The notes under the pieces were generated by a model, which had not been told where the DNA came from, made no database searches, and saw nothing but the letters and a program-made list of their open reading frames with translations. Shown piece by piece: positions 9,454 to 18,843 of a stretch of DNA of 64,000 nucleotides (position 1 is its first letter; the number at the start of each line of letters is the position of its first letter). This stretch comes from Photobacterium sp. GB-56 (GTDB taxonomy: Bacteria > Pseudomonadota > Gammaproteobacteria > Enterobacterales > Vibrionaceae): positions 496,001 to 560,000 of the forward strand of contig NZ_PYNW01000001.1 of NCBI RefSeq assembly GCF_003026105.1, written 5' to 3'. Both the position numbers and the translations under genes were made by a program.

Positions 9454-10485
9454 TTAAGCGTACACTTTCCAGCTAATGGTTTCACCCGCTTTAATAGGTA
9501 CGACCGTATTGCTACCAAATTGCATTTCTTCTGCTACTGTCCACGACTCTTTTACAAGCGTAATCGTATCTGTATTACGTGGTAGGCCGTAAAAATCAGG
9601 GCCATTGAAGCTAGCAAAACCTTCTAACTTATCTAGTGCGCCAGCTTGTTCAAAGACTTCTGCATAGAGCTCGATAGCTGCGTGAGCTGTGTAAGAGCCA
9701 GCACAACCACATGCCGCTTCTTTCATGCCTTTTGCATGCGGTGCGGTATCAGTACCTAAGAAAAACTTCTTACTACCACTGGTTGCTGCATCCACTAATG
9801 CTTGCTGGTGAGTGTTACGTTTTAAGATAGGCAAACAGTAGAAGTGTGGGCGAATACCACCTGCTAGCATATGGTTACGGTTAAACATTAAGTGGTGAGC
9901 TGTAATGGTTGCAGCGACATTGTCACCTGCATTTTGAACAAACTTTACAGCATCTGCTGTCGTGATGTGTTCAAGTACAATTTTGAGTGATGAAAATTCT
10001 TCAACAATAGGACCAAGTACCGTATCAAGGAATGCTTTTTCACGGTCGAAAATATCAACATGATTATGTGTGACTTCACCATGAATAAGAAGTGGCATAC
10101 CAACTTCTTGCATCGCTTGTAATGCCGGGCGAATCTTATCAATTGAAGTAACGCCAGAGTCTGAGTTAGTCGTTGCGCCAGCAGGGTAGAGTTTAGCGGC
10201 ATATACATGACCCGATGCTTTGGCTTTCTTAATTTCTTCAGGTGATGTGTTATCTGTTAGGTAGATAACCATAAGTGGTGAGAAAGTCGGGCTTGGTTGA
10301 GCATCAAGAATGCGGTCACGGTAAGCTAAAGCAGATTCTGTATCAGTAACAGGAGGGATTAAATTAGGCATGATGATCGCGCGTCCCATGTAACGGCTAA
10401 TATCCCTTACTGTATCTTTTAATACATCGCCATCACGTAAATGTGTGTGCCAATCATCAGGACGAGTAATCGTTAATGTTGTCAT
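9454..10485 (-). CDS. pyrC: Dihydroorotase
   Basis: Catalyses reversible cyclisation of carbamoyl aspartate to dihydroorotate, the third step of pyrimidine synthesis, with a binuclear zinc centre. The length of 343 aa fits the class II (E. coli PyrC) enzymes. Visible metal-site features are [10 protein letters not shown] near the N-terminus, [15 protein letters not shown] carrying the carboxylated lysine, the histidines of LLIHGEV and VLEHITT, and the GTDTAPH aspartate region. A good ribosome-binding site (AAGGGA) precedes the ATG. A PurR-box-like palindrome lies about 100 bases upstream. Confidence 0.96.
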   Translation of the reverse strand: MTTLTITRPDDWHTHLRDGDVLKDTVRDISRYMGRAIIMPNLIPPVTDTESALAYRDRILDAQPSPTFSPLMVIYLTDNTSPEEIKKAKASGHVYAAKLYPAGATTNSDSGVTSIDKIRPALQAMQEVGMPLLIHGEVTHNHVDIFDREKAFLDTVLGPIVEEFSSLKIVLEHITTADAVKFVQNAGDNVAATITAHHLMFNRNHMLAGGIRPHFYCLPILKRNTHQQALVDAATSGSKKFFLGTDTAPHAKGMKEAACGCAGSYTAHAAIELYAEVFEQAGALDKLEGFASFNGPDFYGLPRNTDTITLVKESWTVAEEMQFGSNTVVPIKAGETISWKVYA

Positions 10486-10547
10486 TTTGTTTCCCTTCCA
10501 AAAAATTTGCCCGATTCTAAAAGTATCGTTGCGCTAAGTAAAGGTCA

Positions 10548-10580
10548 TTAATTCAACAATCGGTTTGATTGTTGAATTAA
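10548..10580. other. 14-bp perfect inverted repeat upstream of pyrC
   Basis: Arms TTAATTCAACAATC and GATTGTTGAATTAA surround GGTTT. It lies between the end of the EamA gene and the start of pyrC. No T tract follows on the minus strand, so an operator or leader hairpin is as likely as a terminator. Confidence 0.5.
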
Positions 10581-10581
10581 A

Positions 10582-10597
10582 AGGCAATCGTTTGCCA
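10582..10597. promoter_or_regulatory. Candidate PurR operator for pyrC
   Basis: AGGCAATCGTTTGCCA is a near-palindrome. Read on the minus strand it is TGGCAAACGATTGCCT, close to the PurR consensus ACGCAAACGTTTGCGT. PurR represses pyrC in E. coli, and the site is about 100 bases upstream of this pyrC start, so regulation by purine supply is a reasonable inference. Confidence 0.6.
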
Positions 10598-10638
10598 AAA
10601 GAGAATAGGATCACAGCACTTTAGCTAGAATCTGTGTA

Positions 10639-11577
10639 TCATTGTCCTCTTTTCTTCATGCTTATTACTGAATAAACCACGAAAAGCATGCCTATTGCAT
10701 GATAAAAAGTAAAAGGTTCATTAAGTAATGTGATAGCAAAAACTGCAGTAATAGCAGGGCCAACATTGCTGGTTAAACTTAGCTGTGATGGATTTAATTT
10801 TTGCATCGCGGCTGCAACAAAAAACGATGGCAACACAGTACAAAAGATCCCTAACGCGATCCCAAGCAGGATAAGCATTGGATCTAGCTCGATCACATTG
10901 ACGCCTTGCCATTGGCTTTGAATTAGAATAATGATCCCCGCAGATCCCATCCCGATACAGGTAAATAATTGGCTGCCCATTTGGGTAATTAACTTTTTGC
11001 TCATGATTAAGTAACAAGCGAAAACGAATGCGGACGCAATGGCCAACCCACTACCTAGCAAGACATTATTTCCCATGCTTCCTAAATCATGAAAAACAAT
11101 GAAAGCGACACCAATATAGCCAAGTGCAATAGCTTTAAATGTACCTTGTGCTGGCTTTTGTTTTAGGACAGTCCAACTAATTAAAACGACGAAGCTTGGA
11201 AATAGAAAAATGAGTAGTCGCTCTAGCTGCGCACTGATATGTGCCATGGCTGCAATATCAAGATATGACGCAACATAGTAGCCTAAGACGCCAATAGCGC
11301 TTGCCGCTAAACCATATCGTTTCAGGTTATCTCTATGCTCTGTTTTTCTTAATAGCCACAGCATCATAACAATATAAATTGGCACAGAACTTATTGCCCG
11401 TAACGACATAATCGATACCGCATCTCCACCATATTGATAAGCCAGTTTGATAAAAACGGGCTTGATAGAAAATAAAGCAGTACCGATAAGGGCATAAACA
11501 ATGCCTTTATTGAGTTCAGCATGAGGGGAACTGACGTTTTCGTTAACTGGGTTGTTGTTTGAGTTCGATGATGTCAT
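10639..11577 (-). CDS. EamA/DMT-family transporter
   Basis: An inner-membrane protein of the drug/metabolite transporter superfamily, 312 aa, with about ten hydrophobic helices in two EamA repeats. The second repeat ends in the typical segment SLTSNVGPAITAVFAITLLN followed by EPFTFYHAIG. A hydrophilic Asn/Ser-rich N-terminal tail of about 24 residues precedes the first helix. It is downstream of a LysR regulator on the same strand and upstream of pyrC. Substrates of this family range from amino acids to metabolites, and none can be assigned here. Confidence 0.85.
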   Translation of the reverse strand: MTSSNSNNNPVNENVSSPHAELNKGIVYALIGTALFSIKPVFIKLAYQYGGDAVSIMSLRAISSVPIYIVMMLWLLRKTEHRDNLKRYGLAASAIGVLGYYVASYLDIAAMAHISAQLERLLIFLFPSFVVLISWTVLKQKPAQGTFKAIALGYIGVAFIVFHDLGSMGNNVLLGSGLAIASAFVFACYLIMSKKLITQMGSQLFTCIGMGSAGIIILIQSQWQGVNVIELDPMLILLGIALGIFCTVLPSFFVAAAMQKLNPSQLSLTSNVGPAITAVFAITLLNEPFTFYHAIGMLFVVYSVISMKKRGQ

Positions 11578-11796
11578 GTGATTTCTCGCTTAAAAATGAA
11601 AATAAAGCTGCGAGAAATGCGAAGGTCACTGGCTGAGCATAACTCACAGCCAGATAGCAAAACTCTACCGGCCGGATGGCAGTAGTGAATTGAGGAGCCA
11701 AATGTAACAAGTGAAAATAGTTGAATAAATCATAGTGTTGCCTGTTTATTGAACGCTAAGCTCAACTTACAAGAGATAAAAAACACTTACAAGCAA

Positions 11797-12738
11797 TTAA
11801 TTGCAATTGGTAAGCTTTTTTCTTAAATCAGACGAAAACCTTTCGCTAATAAAATCAATAAACACACGTTGGCGATAAGGCATATTGATATTAGGCAGGT
11901 ATTGCATGAACACAGTACCTTGGTAATTATCAAGAAGTGTCCAATCGTTAAGTACCGCAGTAAGGGCTTTTGATTGCAAAGCTTTTTGCGCGACGAATGC
12001 AGGTAATACCGCAATACCAAAGTGATTTAATGCGGCTTCTAAACGCATCTCTGTATGGTTAACAATATAACGCCCATTCACTGTCACTTTCAGCTCTTCA
12101 TTTTCAGATTTAAACCGCCATTGGTTGTCAGTATTTGTTTCGCCTAGATAGATACAATCATGCTGGGCTAATTGCTTAGGGTGTGTTGGTGTACCTTTCT
12201 TTTCGAGATAATACGGGCTTGCACATAATACCAGATCGTTAGTGGCTAACTGTTTGGCCACTAGGTTATTTTGAGGCTCGTTGGTTAACCTAAAGACGAC
12301 ATCTACGTCGTGATAGAGCGGATCGATTGGTTTGTCTGTAACTTGGATTTTTAGTTGTAGCTTTGGATAAGTGTCAACAAATTCCAGTAATAGAGGTTGA
12401 AGTACCTGACGACAAAACGCTTTCGGTGAGGCAATGGTGAGTATCCCTTCAATATCTTGCTTTTGCTTGCTGGCTATATTTACTACATCTTGGGCTTGCT
12501 GAAGGATATTTTTACCATATTGGTAAGCTTCTTGCCCTGCAATGGTAAGTGACTGGCTACGAGTACTGCGTTTGATCAGTTGTACTTGAAGCTCTTTTTC
12601 TAGGCGGCTTATTTGCCGACTCACGCCTGATGGTGTCATTCCCAATTTTTTCGCGGCATGACTAAAGCTTTCTGACTCTACAACCGTGACAAAGGCTGCA
12701 ATATCAGGAAGAAGTTGAATAATTTTATTTTTGTCCAT
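11797..12738 (-). CDS. LysR-family transcriptional regulator
   Basis: 313 aa with an N-terminal winged helix-turn-helix (FVTVVESESFSHAAKKLGMT, then PSGVSRQISRLEKEL, about residues 15-55) and a C-terminal periplasmic-binding-protein-like effector domain. It is divergent from the EamA gene starting at 12849, the classic arrangement in which a LysR protein controls its neighbour. A second EamA gene lies behind it. The 110-base divergent region would hold the operator. The inducer is unknown. Confidence 0.9.
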   Translation of the reverse strand: MDKNKIIQLLPDIAAFVTVVESESFSHAAKKLGMTPSGVSRQISRLEKELQVQLIKRSTRSQSLTIAGQEAYQYGKNILQQAQDVVNIASKQKQDIEGILTIASPKAFCRQVLQPLLLEFVDTYPKLQLKIQVTDKPIDPLYHDVDVVFRLTNEPQNNLVAKQLATNDLVLCASPYYLEKKGTPTHPKQLAQHDCIYLGETNTDNQWRFKSENEELKVTVNGRYIVNHTEMRLEAALNHFGIAVLPAFVAQKALQSKALTAVLNDWTLLDNYQGTVFMQYLPNINMPYRQRVFIDFISERFSSDLRKKLTNCN

Positions 12739-12848
12739 CAGTCACAAATCCTTTGCTTATTGGCGGTATTATCAACATCAAGTCAAACATATACCATTCA
12801 ATCTTACAAGAACAGTGACTAAAACCGTGTAAGAAAGGATGTGTGTGA

Positions 12849-13778
12849 ATGGAACAGGTCGAGCAGAATAAAAGTGTATTTTTAAATACTTCATTAATAG
12901 CAACAATAGGTGTGCTAGCTGCCGCAGTTTTTTGGGGAACCAGTTTTGGTGTGGCAAAAGAATCTATGCTTTATACTGGTGTTTTGATGTTTTTGGCGAT
13001 TCGTTTTTGTTGCACACTTTTAGTGATATTTCCCCTAGTCAGCAAGAAACTAAATAAACAGGTTTGGCTGCAATTAGCACCAACTGGAGGAATATTAAGT
13101 ATTATTTATTTGGCCGAAACTTATGGTCTAAAACACACGACGGCTTCAAATGCTGCTTTTCTTATTAGCCTATTTATTATCTTTACGCCTGCTGTTGATG
13201 CATTGCTTAATCGTCATAAACTTGCGGTTACAGATTTATTTGCCGGATGCATTGCGATTGCTGGTGTGTGGTTATTAGTAGGAGATAGCCTGAATGCGGT
13301 AACGTTTAATATCGGTAATATTCTCATTTTGATCGCAGCACTGGGGCGTGCCGCTTTTGTGGTGACAACTAAAAAGAAAATGAATCAACAACATTGCGAT
13401 CCTATGGTGGCAACATTTATCCAATTATCAGTGGTCACCGTTGTTTGTATTAGCTTATTGGTTTTCACTGTCCCTGTAGAACAATTCATCATACCTAGCG
13501 CGCCAGAGTTTTGGTTGTATATTGGCTACCTTGTTATTTTTTGTACCTTGTTTGCTTTTTACTTTCAAAACTATGGGGTGAAGCATACAAGCCCAACCCA
13601 AGTCTCTTTTTTATTGGGATTAGAGCCTGTATTTGGTGGTTTGTTTGCACATTGGTGGTTAGGAGAACGATTTGAACAGCTTCAATGGGTGGGGGCGGGA
13701 TTGATTGTATTGGCCGCTATGTTCATTTCAGTGAAACCTAAATGTAAATTTTTCGCTAAAACAAAAAAGCCGATCTGA
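12849..13778 (+). CDS. EamA/DMT-family transporter
   Basis: An inner-membrane transporter of 309 aa with about ten helices. The first EamA repeat starts at AAAVFWGTSFGVAKES, a strong family signature (WG.sf..), and the second ends with LLGLEPVFGGLFAHWWLGE, which carries the family's typical LEPV...LGE pattern. It is divergent from the LysR gene, its likely regulator. It differs clearly from the EamA gene at 10639, so it is not a recent duplicate. The stop codon falls in the loop of the hairpin that terminates the opposing chemoreceptor gene. Confidence 0.87.
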   Translation: MEQVEQNKSVFLNTSLIATIGVLAAAVFWGTSFGVAKESMLYTGVLMFLAIRFCCTLLVIFPLVSKKLNKQVWLQLAPTGGILSIIYLAETYGLKHTTASNAAFLISLFIIFTPAVDALLNRHKLAVTDLFAGCIAIAGVWLLVGDSLNAVTFNIGNILILIAALGRAAFVVTTKKKMNQQHCDPMVATFIQLSVVTVVCISLLVFTVPVEQFIIPSAPEFWLYIGYLVIFCTLFAFYFQNYGVKHTSPTQVSFLLGLEPVFGGLFAHWWLGERFEQLQWVGAGLIVLAAMFISVKPKCKFFAKTKKPI

Positions 13779-13788
13779 TGATCGGCTT
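13763..13788 (-). terminator. Terminator of the chemoreceptor gene, overlapping the EamA stop
   Basis: Nine-base stem AAGCCGATC / GATCGGCTT with loop TGAT. On the minus strand it runs into TTTTTTG. The loop contains the TGA stop of the plus-strand EamA gene, so the convergent genes share the structure. Confidence 0.85.
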
Positions 13789-13809
13789 CATTTACTTGCT
13801 TAGCTTAAA

Positions 13810-15813
13810 TTACAGTTTAAATTTATGAACGAGTTTATTTTGTTCAGTGGCTAAGCTATCTAACATGGTACTGGCTTCTGCCATTTCTTCCATTGCATTG
13901 TAGTTCGTATCAGCAATATGACTAATATCCTCTAAACTACGGGCAATGTCGGTAGTCGTCGTCCGCTGCTCTTCCGCTGATTGTGCAATTTGACTACTCA
14001 TTTGACTAATTTCAATGATAATCGCTTGGATCTCTTCCATTGCGCTATTGGCATCTGATGCTTGATTAATACTGTTATCCATTTCTGTTACACAGCTTTG
14101 CATCATTTCCATCGCTTGACCTGAGCTACCTTGAAGGTTTTGGATCATCGCTTCAATCTCAGAGGTAGAGTCGGTGGTACGTTTAGCGAGAACACGAACC
14201 TCATCGGCAACAACGGCAAAGCCTCGTCCTTGATCGCCAGCACGGGCTGCTTCAATGGCGGCATTGAGTGCAAGTAGGTTAGTTTGGTCGGCAATATTAC
14301 GAATAACATCCAAAATAGAACCAATATTACTGCTCATTTGTTGAAGATCAGCAACGGCTGTTACAGAGTCATCTAAACGAGTTGAAAGCTGATGGGCAAT
14401 ATTAATATTTTTACTCATCACTTCACGACCTGTTGCTGATGCACGTTCTACCTCATGAACACGTTCCATGGTGTTCTGTGCACTTTGCGATACATCAGTA
14501 ACTGAGTGTTCCATCTCTGTCATTGCTGTTGCCACAGAAACAGTTTGCTCTCGTTGTTCATTGAGTCGCTGTTTTGCTTGTGCAGTTGTACTTTGGTTTT
14601 CTGCCGCAACTTGAGTGAGATCTTCAGATGCTTTGCTTAATTGACTTAAAATTTGTTGAAGATTGCCAGCTAACGTATTGATGTGATGACTTAATTTATT
14701 AAACTCAATGAATTGGCTGCTTTCTGTACGCTGTGTCATATCACCATCAGTTAATGATTCAAGCGTTTTTAGCATAGAAACCAGTGGACGACGAACACTT
14801 CGCGCTAAATACCAACCGATAGAAATGGCTAATAAAATAACCACAATCGCAATACCAACAGCTTTGGTTATGCCTTGATTGTAAGTGTCATCAGCTGTTG
14901 CAATCGCTTGATCCATTTGATTGGTCGCTTGCTGATTAAATTGCTCAAGAATCGATAGTGCTTGATTCACTTCTTTAGTTAGCGTGGCAATGTTGTCATA
15001 AAGGCGCGTTTTCGCTTCAATGAATTCATAGTGTTGATCAAGCACACCGCCTTTTTTACCGATATCTAACGTGTATTGAGTAACGGATTTACCGAATGTT
15101 TCTTTTAAGCCTGAAAGTAGGGTTGTTAAGCTACGAAATGCGTTGGCAAGATGGTTTACACTGCGTTTATTCGCTTTTATTGCGGCTTTAATCTTACTGA
15201 TATCGTCAGTGGCAAGGGCATCAGAAGTAATGGTTTCTGTTTCTTTTAACTTCACAAAGAAATTTTTAGCCATCATCTTAACAGCCATATTATCTTGCTC
15301 ATTAATGTATTCTTTCATACCAATGCTGAGTTCAGCTTGCAAACGCTGAAAGCGTCGCGCTGATTGTTGGCGCTCATCACCGGCTAACATTTGCGCGCGA
15401 TAATTACCCATCGCGGTTTGAGCTTCGCTGAAGTAACGCTGTTCTAATTCGGTTAGCGCTTTAATGTAAGACGTTAATTCTGGATTACTTTCGGCAATGG
15501 CTACAAGCTCTTTACGCGCAGAGGCGAACTCTCTTGTTGCTTTACGAAAGTCGGCTTCATAGGTTTTCATTGCAGCAGGATCTTGACTGGTTAGAAAGTC
15601 TTTAAAAGATTTGTCGGCGGCAAGAAGTTTAACACTGACTTTATTTGATATAGAGACTAAAGGAAGTGCGTCTGTTGTTACTGTTGTTAACTGATTATGG
15701 ATACGGTTTGTTCCATCAAGCATGAGCACAATGGTTAAAACAAACAATGCAACCATAACCACAAAACCGGAGTACATACGACGTATGACCGAAGTTTGGC
15801 TAGATTTCTTCAT
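13810..15813 (-). CDS. Methyl-accepting chemotaxis protein
   Basis: A membrane chemoreceptor of 667 aa that controls CheA. One N-terminal helix (about residues 12-34) is followed by a long all-helical periplasmic sensor of about 270 residues, a second helix ending in [11 protein letters not shown] (about 315-340), a HAMP linker, and the cytoplasmic signalling coiled coil with the hairpin [20 protein letters not shown] then [14 protein letters not shown]. No C-terminal CheR-tethering pentapeptide is present. The ligand is unknown. It is transcribed alone, with its own terminator. Confidence 0.93.
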   Translation of the reverse strand: MKKSSQTSVIRRMYSGFVVMVALFVLTIVLMLDGTNRIHNQLTTVTTDALPLVSISNKVSVKLLAADKSFKDFLTSQDPAAMKTYEADFRKATREFASARKELVAIAESNPELTSYIKALTELEQRYFSEAQTAMGNYRAQMLAGDERQQSARRFQRLQAELSIGMKEYINEQDNMAVKMMAKNFFVKLKETETITSDALATDDISKIKAAIKANKRSVNHLANAFRSLTTLLSGLKETFGKSVTQYTLDIGKKGGVLDQHYEFIEAKTRLYDNIATLTKEVNQALSILEQFNQQATNQMDQAIATADDTYNQGITKAVGIAIVVILLAISIGWYLARSVRRPLVSMLKTLESLTDGDMTQRTESSQFIEFNKLSHHINTLAGNLQQILSQLSKASEDLTQVAAENQSTTAQAKQRLNEQREQTVSVATAMTEMEHSVTDVSQSAQNTMERVHEVERASATGREVMSKNINIAHQLSTRLDDSVTAVADLQQMSSNIGSILDVIRNIADQTNLLALNAAIEAARAGDQGRGFAVVADEVRVLAKRTTDSTSEIEAMIQNLQGSSGQAMEMMQSCVTEMDNSINQASDANSAMEEIQAIIIEISQMSSQIAQSAEEQRTTTTDIARSLEDISHIADTNYNAMEEMAEASTMLDSLATEQNKLVHKFKL

Positions 15814-16154
15814 AATATCCCTATATTTAGCAAAGGGTCAGTGTCATCATAATGCTGACCTATTAGTCATAAATGTAATTTGATAATGGGGTAACCCTTT
15901 ATTTCGCAATCAATGCTAAATTTGCGAATCGAATTATCAAATTAACTCTAACCTATACTATCGTCAGTTCTGCTTGAGTCTTGATAGATAAATTTGTTTA
16001 GGCTTCAATTGTTTGATCGCTGCATCAAAAAAACACGAAAACGTGAAATTTTTTCTCTATTAAATCTTTAAAACAACGTTCAATATTGCGCAATAGAGTT
16101 GACTGACGCATACTCACTAACTAAACAAATAACAATGAGTTGATGGAGTCAGAA
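15814..16154. other. Intergenic region between the chemoreceptor gene and hinT
   Basis: A divergent promoter region of about 340 bases with no supportable gene. It contains a short palindrome CACGAAAACGTG near 16034 that faintly resembles a PurR half-site arrangement but is not convincing, and a possible sigma-70 promoter for hinT that is listed separately. Confidence 0.5.
16099..16127 (+). promoter_or_regulatory. Possible sigma-70 promoter of hinT
   Basis: TTGACT (16099-16104), a 17-base spacer and TAAACA (16122-16127), about 28 bases before the hinT start. The -35 box is good and the -10 box is moderate. Confidence 0.4.
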
Positions 16155-16505
16155 ATGGCGGAAGAAACTATCTTCAGTAAAATTATTCGTAAAGAAATTC
16201 CAACTGATATTTTGTATCAAGATGACTTAGTCACAGCATTTCGTGATATCAATCCTCGTGCGCCAAGCCATATCTTAATTATTCCAAATAAATTGATCCC
16301 AACAGTCAATGATGTGGAAGCCGATGATGAGTTGATGATGGGGCGTATGTTTACTGTTGCGCGTAAATTAGCAGAAAAGGAAGGCGTGGCAGAAGACGGT
16401 TACCGTTTGATCGTCAATTGTAATCCTTATGGTGGACAAGAAGTTTACCATATTCACATGCACCTATTAGGTGGGCGTCCTTTAGGGCCAATGCTAGTTG
16501 GCTAG
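16155..16505 (+). CDS. hinT: HIT-family purine nucleoside phosphoramidase
   Basis: A cytosolic hydrolase of adenosine phosphoramidates and aminoacyl-AMP adducts. It has 116 aa and carries the histidine triad HIHMH near the C-terminus, preceded by GGQEVY and followed by [11 protein letters not shown]. The start [16 protein letters not shown] matches the family N-terminus; GGAG about six bases before ATG 16155 supports it over in-frame TTG 16140 and ATG 16143. It heads the conserved hinT-ycfL-lpoB-thiK neighbourhood. Confidence 0.95.
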   Translation: MAEETIFSKIIRKEIPTDILYQDDLVTAFRDINPRAPSHILIIPNKLIPTVNDVEADDELMMGRMFTVARKLAEKEGVAEDGYRLIVNCNPYGGQEVYHIHMHLLGGRPLGPMLVG

Positions 16506-16843
16506 TCATGACGTGCTGATAACGTTATGTAATGGATAATAATTATCCCCAGATAGACACAAAGCTTGAGTATCTTTAATCTTCTCGTTGGGTATACGAT
16601 AAGTGGTGTGATATTCAGGCTTTTTTATTGCGATAAATTGATTATATCAGATAGCTTATCTATTACTTTATTGGTAATCGTCGCTTACTAACATTAAAAT
16701 CTAACGCGTTGCTATGTAACGGTAAATGCCGATATTAGATTTATTAGTAAGAACTTGTGGGTCATAGCTAAACGCACGATCATAAATGAGTTTCTTATAA
16801 TGTTACTTAGAAATTTGATTGTCACGCTATTAAGAGGCATGTA
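16506..16843. other. Intergenic region between hinT and ycfL
   Basis: About 340 AT-rich bases with no open frame that looks coding. A short T-rich stretch near 16620 follows imperfect inverted sequence, but no convincing terminator or promoter could be picked out by eye. Confidence 0.4.
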
Positions 16844-17230
16844 ATGAAGTATGTAATGGCATTATTTTTAGCATTAATTATCACTGGATGTAGCAGTGAT
16901 CATGCTGGTATTAGTATCGAAAACAGCAATCAAAATGTCGTTATTGGTAACGCTTTTCTTGCACGTAGCTTAGTTTTTAAAGACGCTCATATAACGAAAG
17001 TTAATGGTTTAATGCAAGCCTCTGTTGAGGCAATAAACAAAGTTAACACAGATCTGAACTTGCAATACCGTATTTATTGGTATGATGGCCAAGGTTTAGA
17101 GATCAGTGGTAGTGCGGCACCATGGCATTCCGTTGCGTTGGCTGGCAACGGTAAAGTAATATTACAAGGTATTGCTGATAAAGTTGAAGCTACCCAATAT
17201 CGTATTTACGTTCGTCGAGCAGTATACTGA
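16844..17230 (+). CDS. ycfL: YcfL/DUF1425 family lipoprotein
   Basis: A small lipoprotein of 128 aa: signal peptide with lipobox ITGC, then a domain of about 105 residues with the family's beta-rich pattern (LNLQYRIYWYDGQGLEI). In enteric and vibrio genomes YcfL sits directly before LpoB, as here with a gap of 30 bases. The function is not established; the context suggests an envelope role alongside the LpoB peptidoglycan synthase activator. Confidence 0.85.
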   Translation: MKYVMALFLALIITGCSSDHAGISIENSNQNVVIGNAFLARSLVFKDAHITKVNGLMQASVEAINKVNTDLNLQYRIYWYDGQGLEISGSAAPWHSVALAGNGKVILQGIADKVEATQYRIYVRRAVY

Positions 17231-17260
17231 TTTAATATAAAATATTGTTAAGGTAAAACA

Positions 17261-17851
17261 ATGAAAAAAAGCGTTCTTGCATTATTAGCGGCATCTTCAT
17301 TATTAGGTGGTTGTGCCCAAACTGTCGATTATGTGAATTCGCATTTACCTGAAACTCCATCGGTAAATTTTGGCTCTAATGATCTTGATAACACGGCATC
17401 GGACTTAACAACAAAGATGTTGTCATCACCGGCTGTATCTTCAATTACAGCAGGCGGTAAGCATCCGATTGTGATTGTTGATAATATTCAAAACAATACC
17501 AGTGGACATGTTGATACTAAGTCGCTTACTAACACAATTAAGTCTAAAATTTCACGTTCAGGTAAATTTAACTTAGTCGATAAGTCTCGCGTTGATGCGG
17601 TGCGTAAACAAATGAACTTTAGTGAGAATGATCGTTTTGTTAATCAAGGTACTGCGATTCAATTTGCTAAAATGACAGGTGCGCAATACATGCTGTATGG
17701 TCATGTAACCAATACGAGCAAGCGTGAAGATGGTCAGAATGTCCCTTTCTATAAAATGACCATGCGTTTGATGGATACAAACTCAGGTTCAATTGAGTGG
17801 GCTGATTCAGGTTTAGCGCCTAAGAGTGAATCAGATTCTCAAGGTTGGTAA
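17261..17851 (+). CDS. lpoB: Penicillin-binding protein activator LpoB
   Basis: An outer-membrane lipoprotein that reaches through the periplasm to stimulate PBP1b during cell-wall synthesis. The lipobox is LLGGC at about residues 14-18. A flexible linker follows, then the globular domain with IVDNIQNNTSGHVDTKSL, a DKSRVDAVRKQM helix and the strand AQYMLYGHV, typical of LpoB. 196 aa; E. coli LpoB has 213. It probably shares a transcript with ycfL and thiK. Confidence 0.92.
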   Translation: MKKSVLALLAASSLLGGCAQTVDYVNSHLPETPSVNFGSNDLDNTASDLTTKMLSSPAVSSITAGGKHPIVIVDNIQNNTSGHVDTKSLTNTIKSKISRSGKFNLVDKSRVDAVRKQMNFSENDRFVNQGTAIQFAKMTGAQYMLYGHVTNTSKREDGQNVPFYKMTMRLMDTNSGSIEWADSGLAPKSESDSQGW

Positions 17852-17889
17852 TTTAGCCTAAATAATCGGGTAGCAATGTTGAAATTATA

Positions 17890-18798
17890 ATGAAAGATAA
17901 CGAGAGTTTTGATCCCACATTATTGTCTTTGTTACCCGATGTACAATTTCTAACAGCGAGCCCATTAGCGGGCGGTTTAACCAATCGCTGTTGGAAATTA
18001 TTCCTGTACCATCCTTCAAATAATCAATCTTCCCATTACGTGTGGCGACCATTAACGAGCACGGCTCAAGCTTTTGGTATTAATCGAACGCATGAATATC
18101 AGTTATTACGTTTAATTGACGGTTCTAAATTAGCGCCAAAACCCTATGCATTGTTAGACATTAATCTAAATAATAATGAACAAGTATTAATTGTAGATTG
18201 GCTTGAAGGCGAACAAGCAGATCAACGATTTACCAATCAGCAACTGTGTCAACTTCAAGCGCGTATTCATGCTTTACCGCTTCCTACCCATCGATTAGAT
18301 ATTAAGCAACGTATTGAGCATTACTGGCAAACGATTGCTGCTAATTTAAAATCAAAACAATTACTATCTATTTATCATTATTTTGATAATCAGAATATTA
18401 ATCACTACTTTCCTGATACCTGCTGTCATTTTGATTTAGGGCGTTACAATATTATTGTCCCTAATGACAGTGACCGGTTAGTTGATGTGATGAACGCTAA
18501 AGTTATCGATTGGGAATATGCCAGTGCAGGCGATCCTTCTCTTGATTTAACCATGACGATATTAGCTAATGCACTTAGCCCTGAAAAAGCAGTGAAAGAT
18601 TATTGTGTGGCAAGAGAGGCGTCCGATATCACCTTGGTATCTACTGATGAATGGTTAGAGGCGGTAAATTACTGGCAGCCTTGGTGTGAGTACCTAGCAT
18701 TACTGTGGTATTTGGTGGGTTATCAAGTTTGGCATGATGATGACTATTTACAGCAAGCTAAACAATTAGAGCTCAAGCTAAAACAATTGGTTACATAG
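17890..18798 (+). CDS. thiK: Thiamine kinase-like phosphotransferase
   Basis: An APH/choline-kinase-fold enzyme of 302 aa. ThiK phosphorylates salvaged thiamine. The catalytic Brenner-type motif is CHFDLGRYNIIV and the metal-binding Asp is in KVIDWEYASAGDPSLDLT. It follows lpoB by 38 bases, the same order as E. coli lpoB-thiK. The sequence differs enough from E. coli ThiK that the exact substrate rests mainly on the conserved position. Confidence 0.82.
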   Translation: MKDNESFDPTLLSLLPDVQFLTASPLAGGLTNRCWKLFLYHPSNNQSSHYVWRPLTSTAQAFGINRTHEYQLLRLIDGSKLAPKPYALLDINLNNNEQVLIVDWLEGEQADQRFTNQQLCQLQARIHALPLPTHRLDIKQRIEHYWQTIAANLKSKQLLSIYHYFDNQNINHYFPDTCCHFDLGRYNIIVPNDSDRLVDVMNAKVIDWEYASAGDPSLDLTMTILANALSPEKAVKDYCVAREASDITLVSTDEWLEAVNYWQPWCEYLALLWYLVGYQVWHDDDYLQQAKQLELKLKQLVT

Positions 18799-18843
18799 AG
18801 ACGTTATAGTAAGTGTGAAACGTTTGTACAAGGAGACGTACTG

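Noticed and set aside
11628-11690. GC-rich CCGGCCGG and a nearby CTGGCTG/CAGCCAG repeat between the EamA and LysR genes
   Set aside because: Short and imperfect, without a T tract or known operator form; not enough to call a site.
16032-16050. CACGAAAACGTG palindrome upstream of hinT as a PurR operator
   Set aside because: Only part of the consensus fits and hinT is not a known purine-regulon member; the pyrC site is clearly better.
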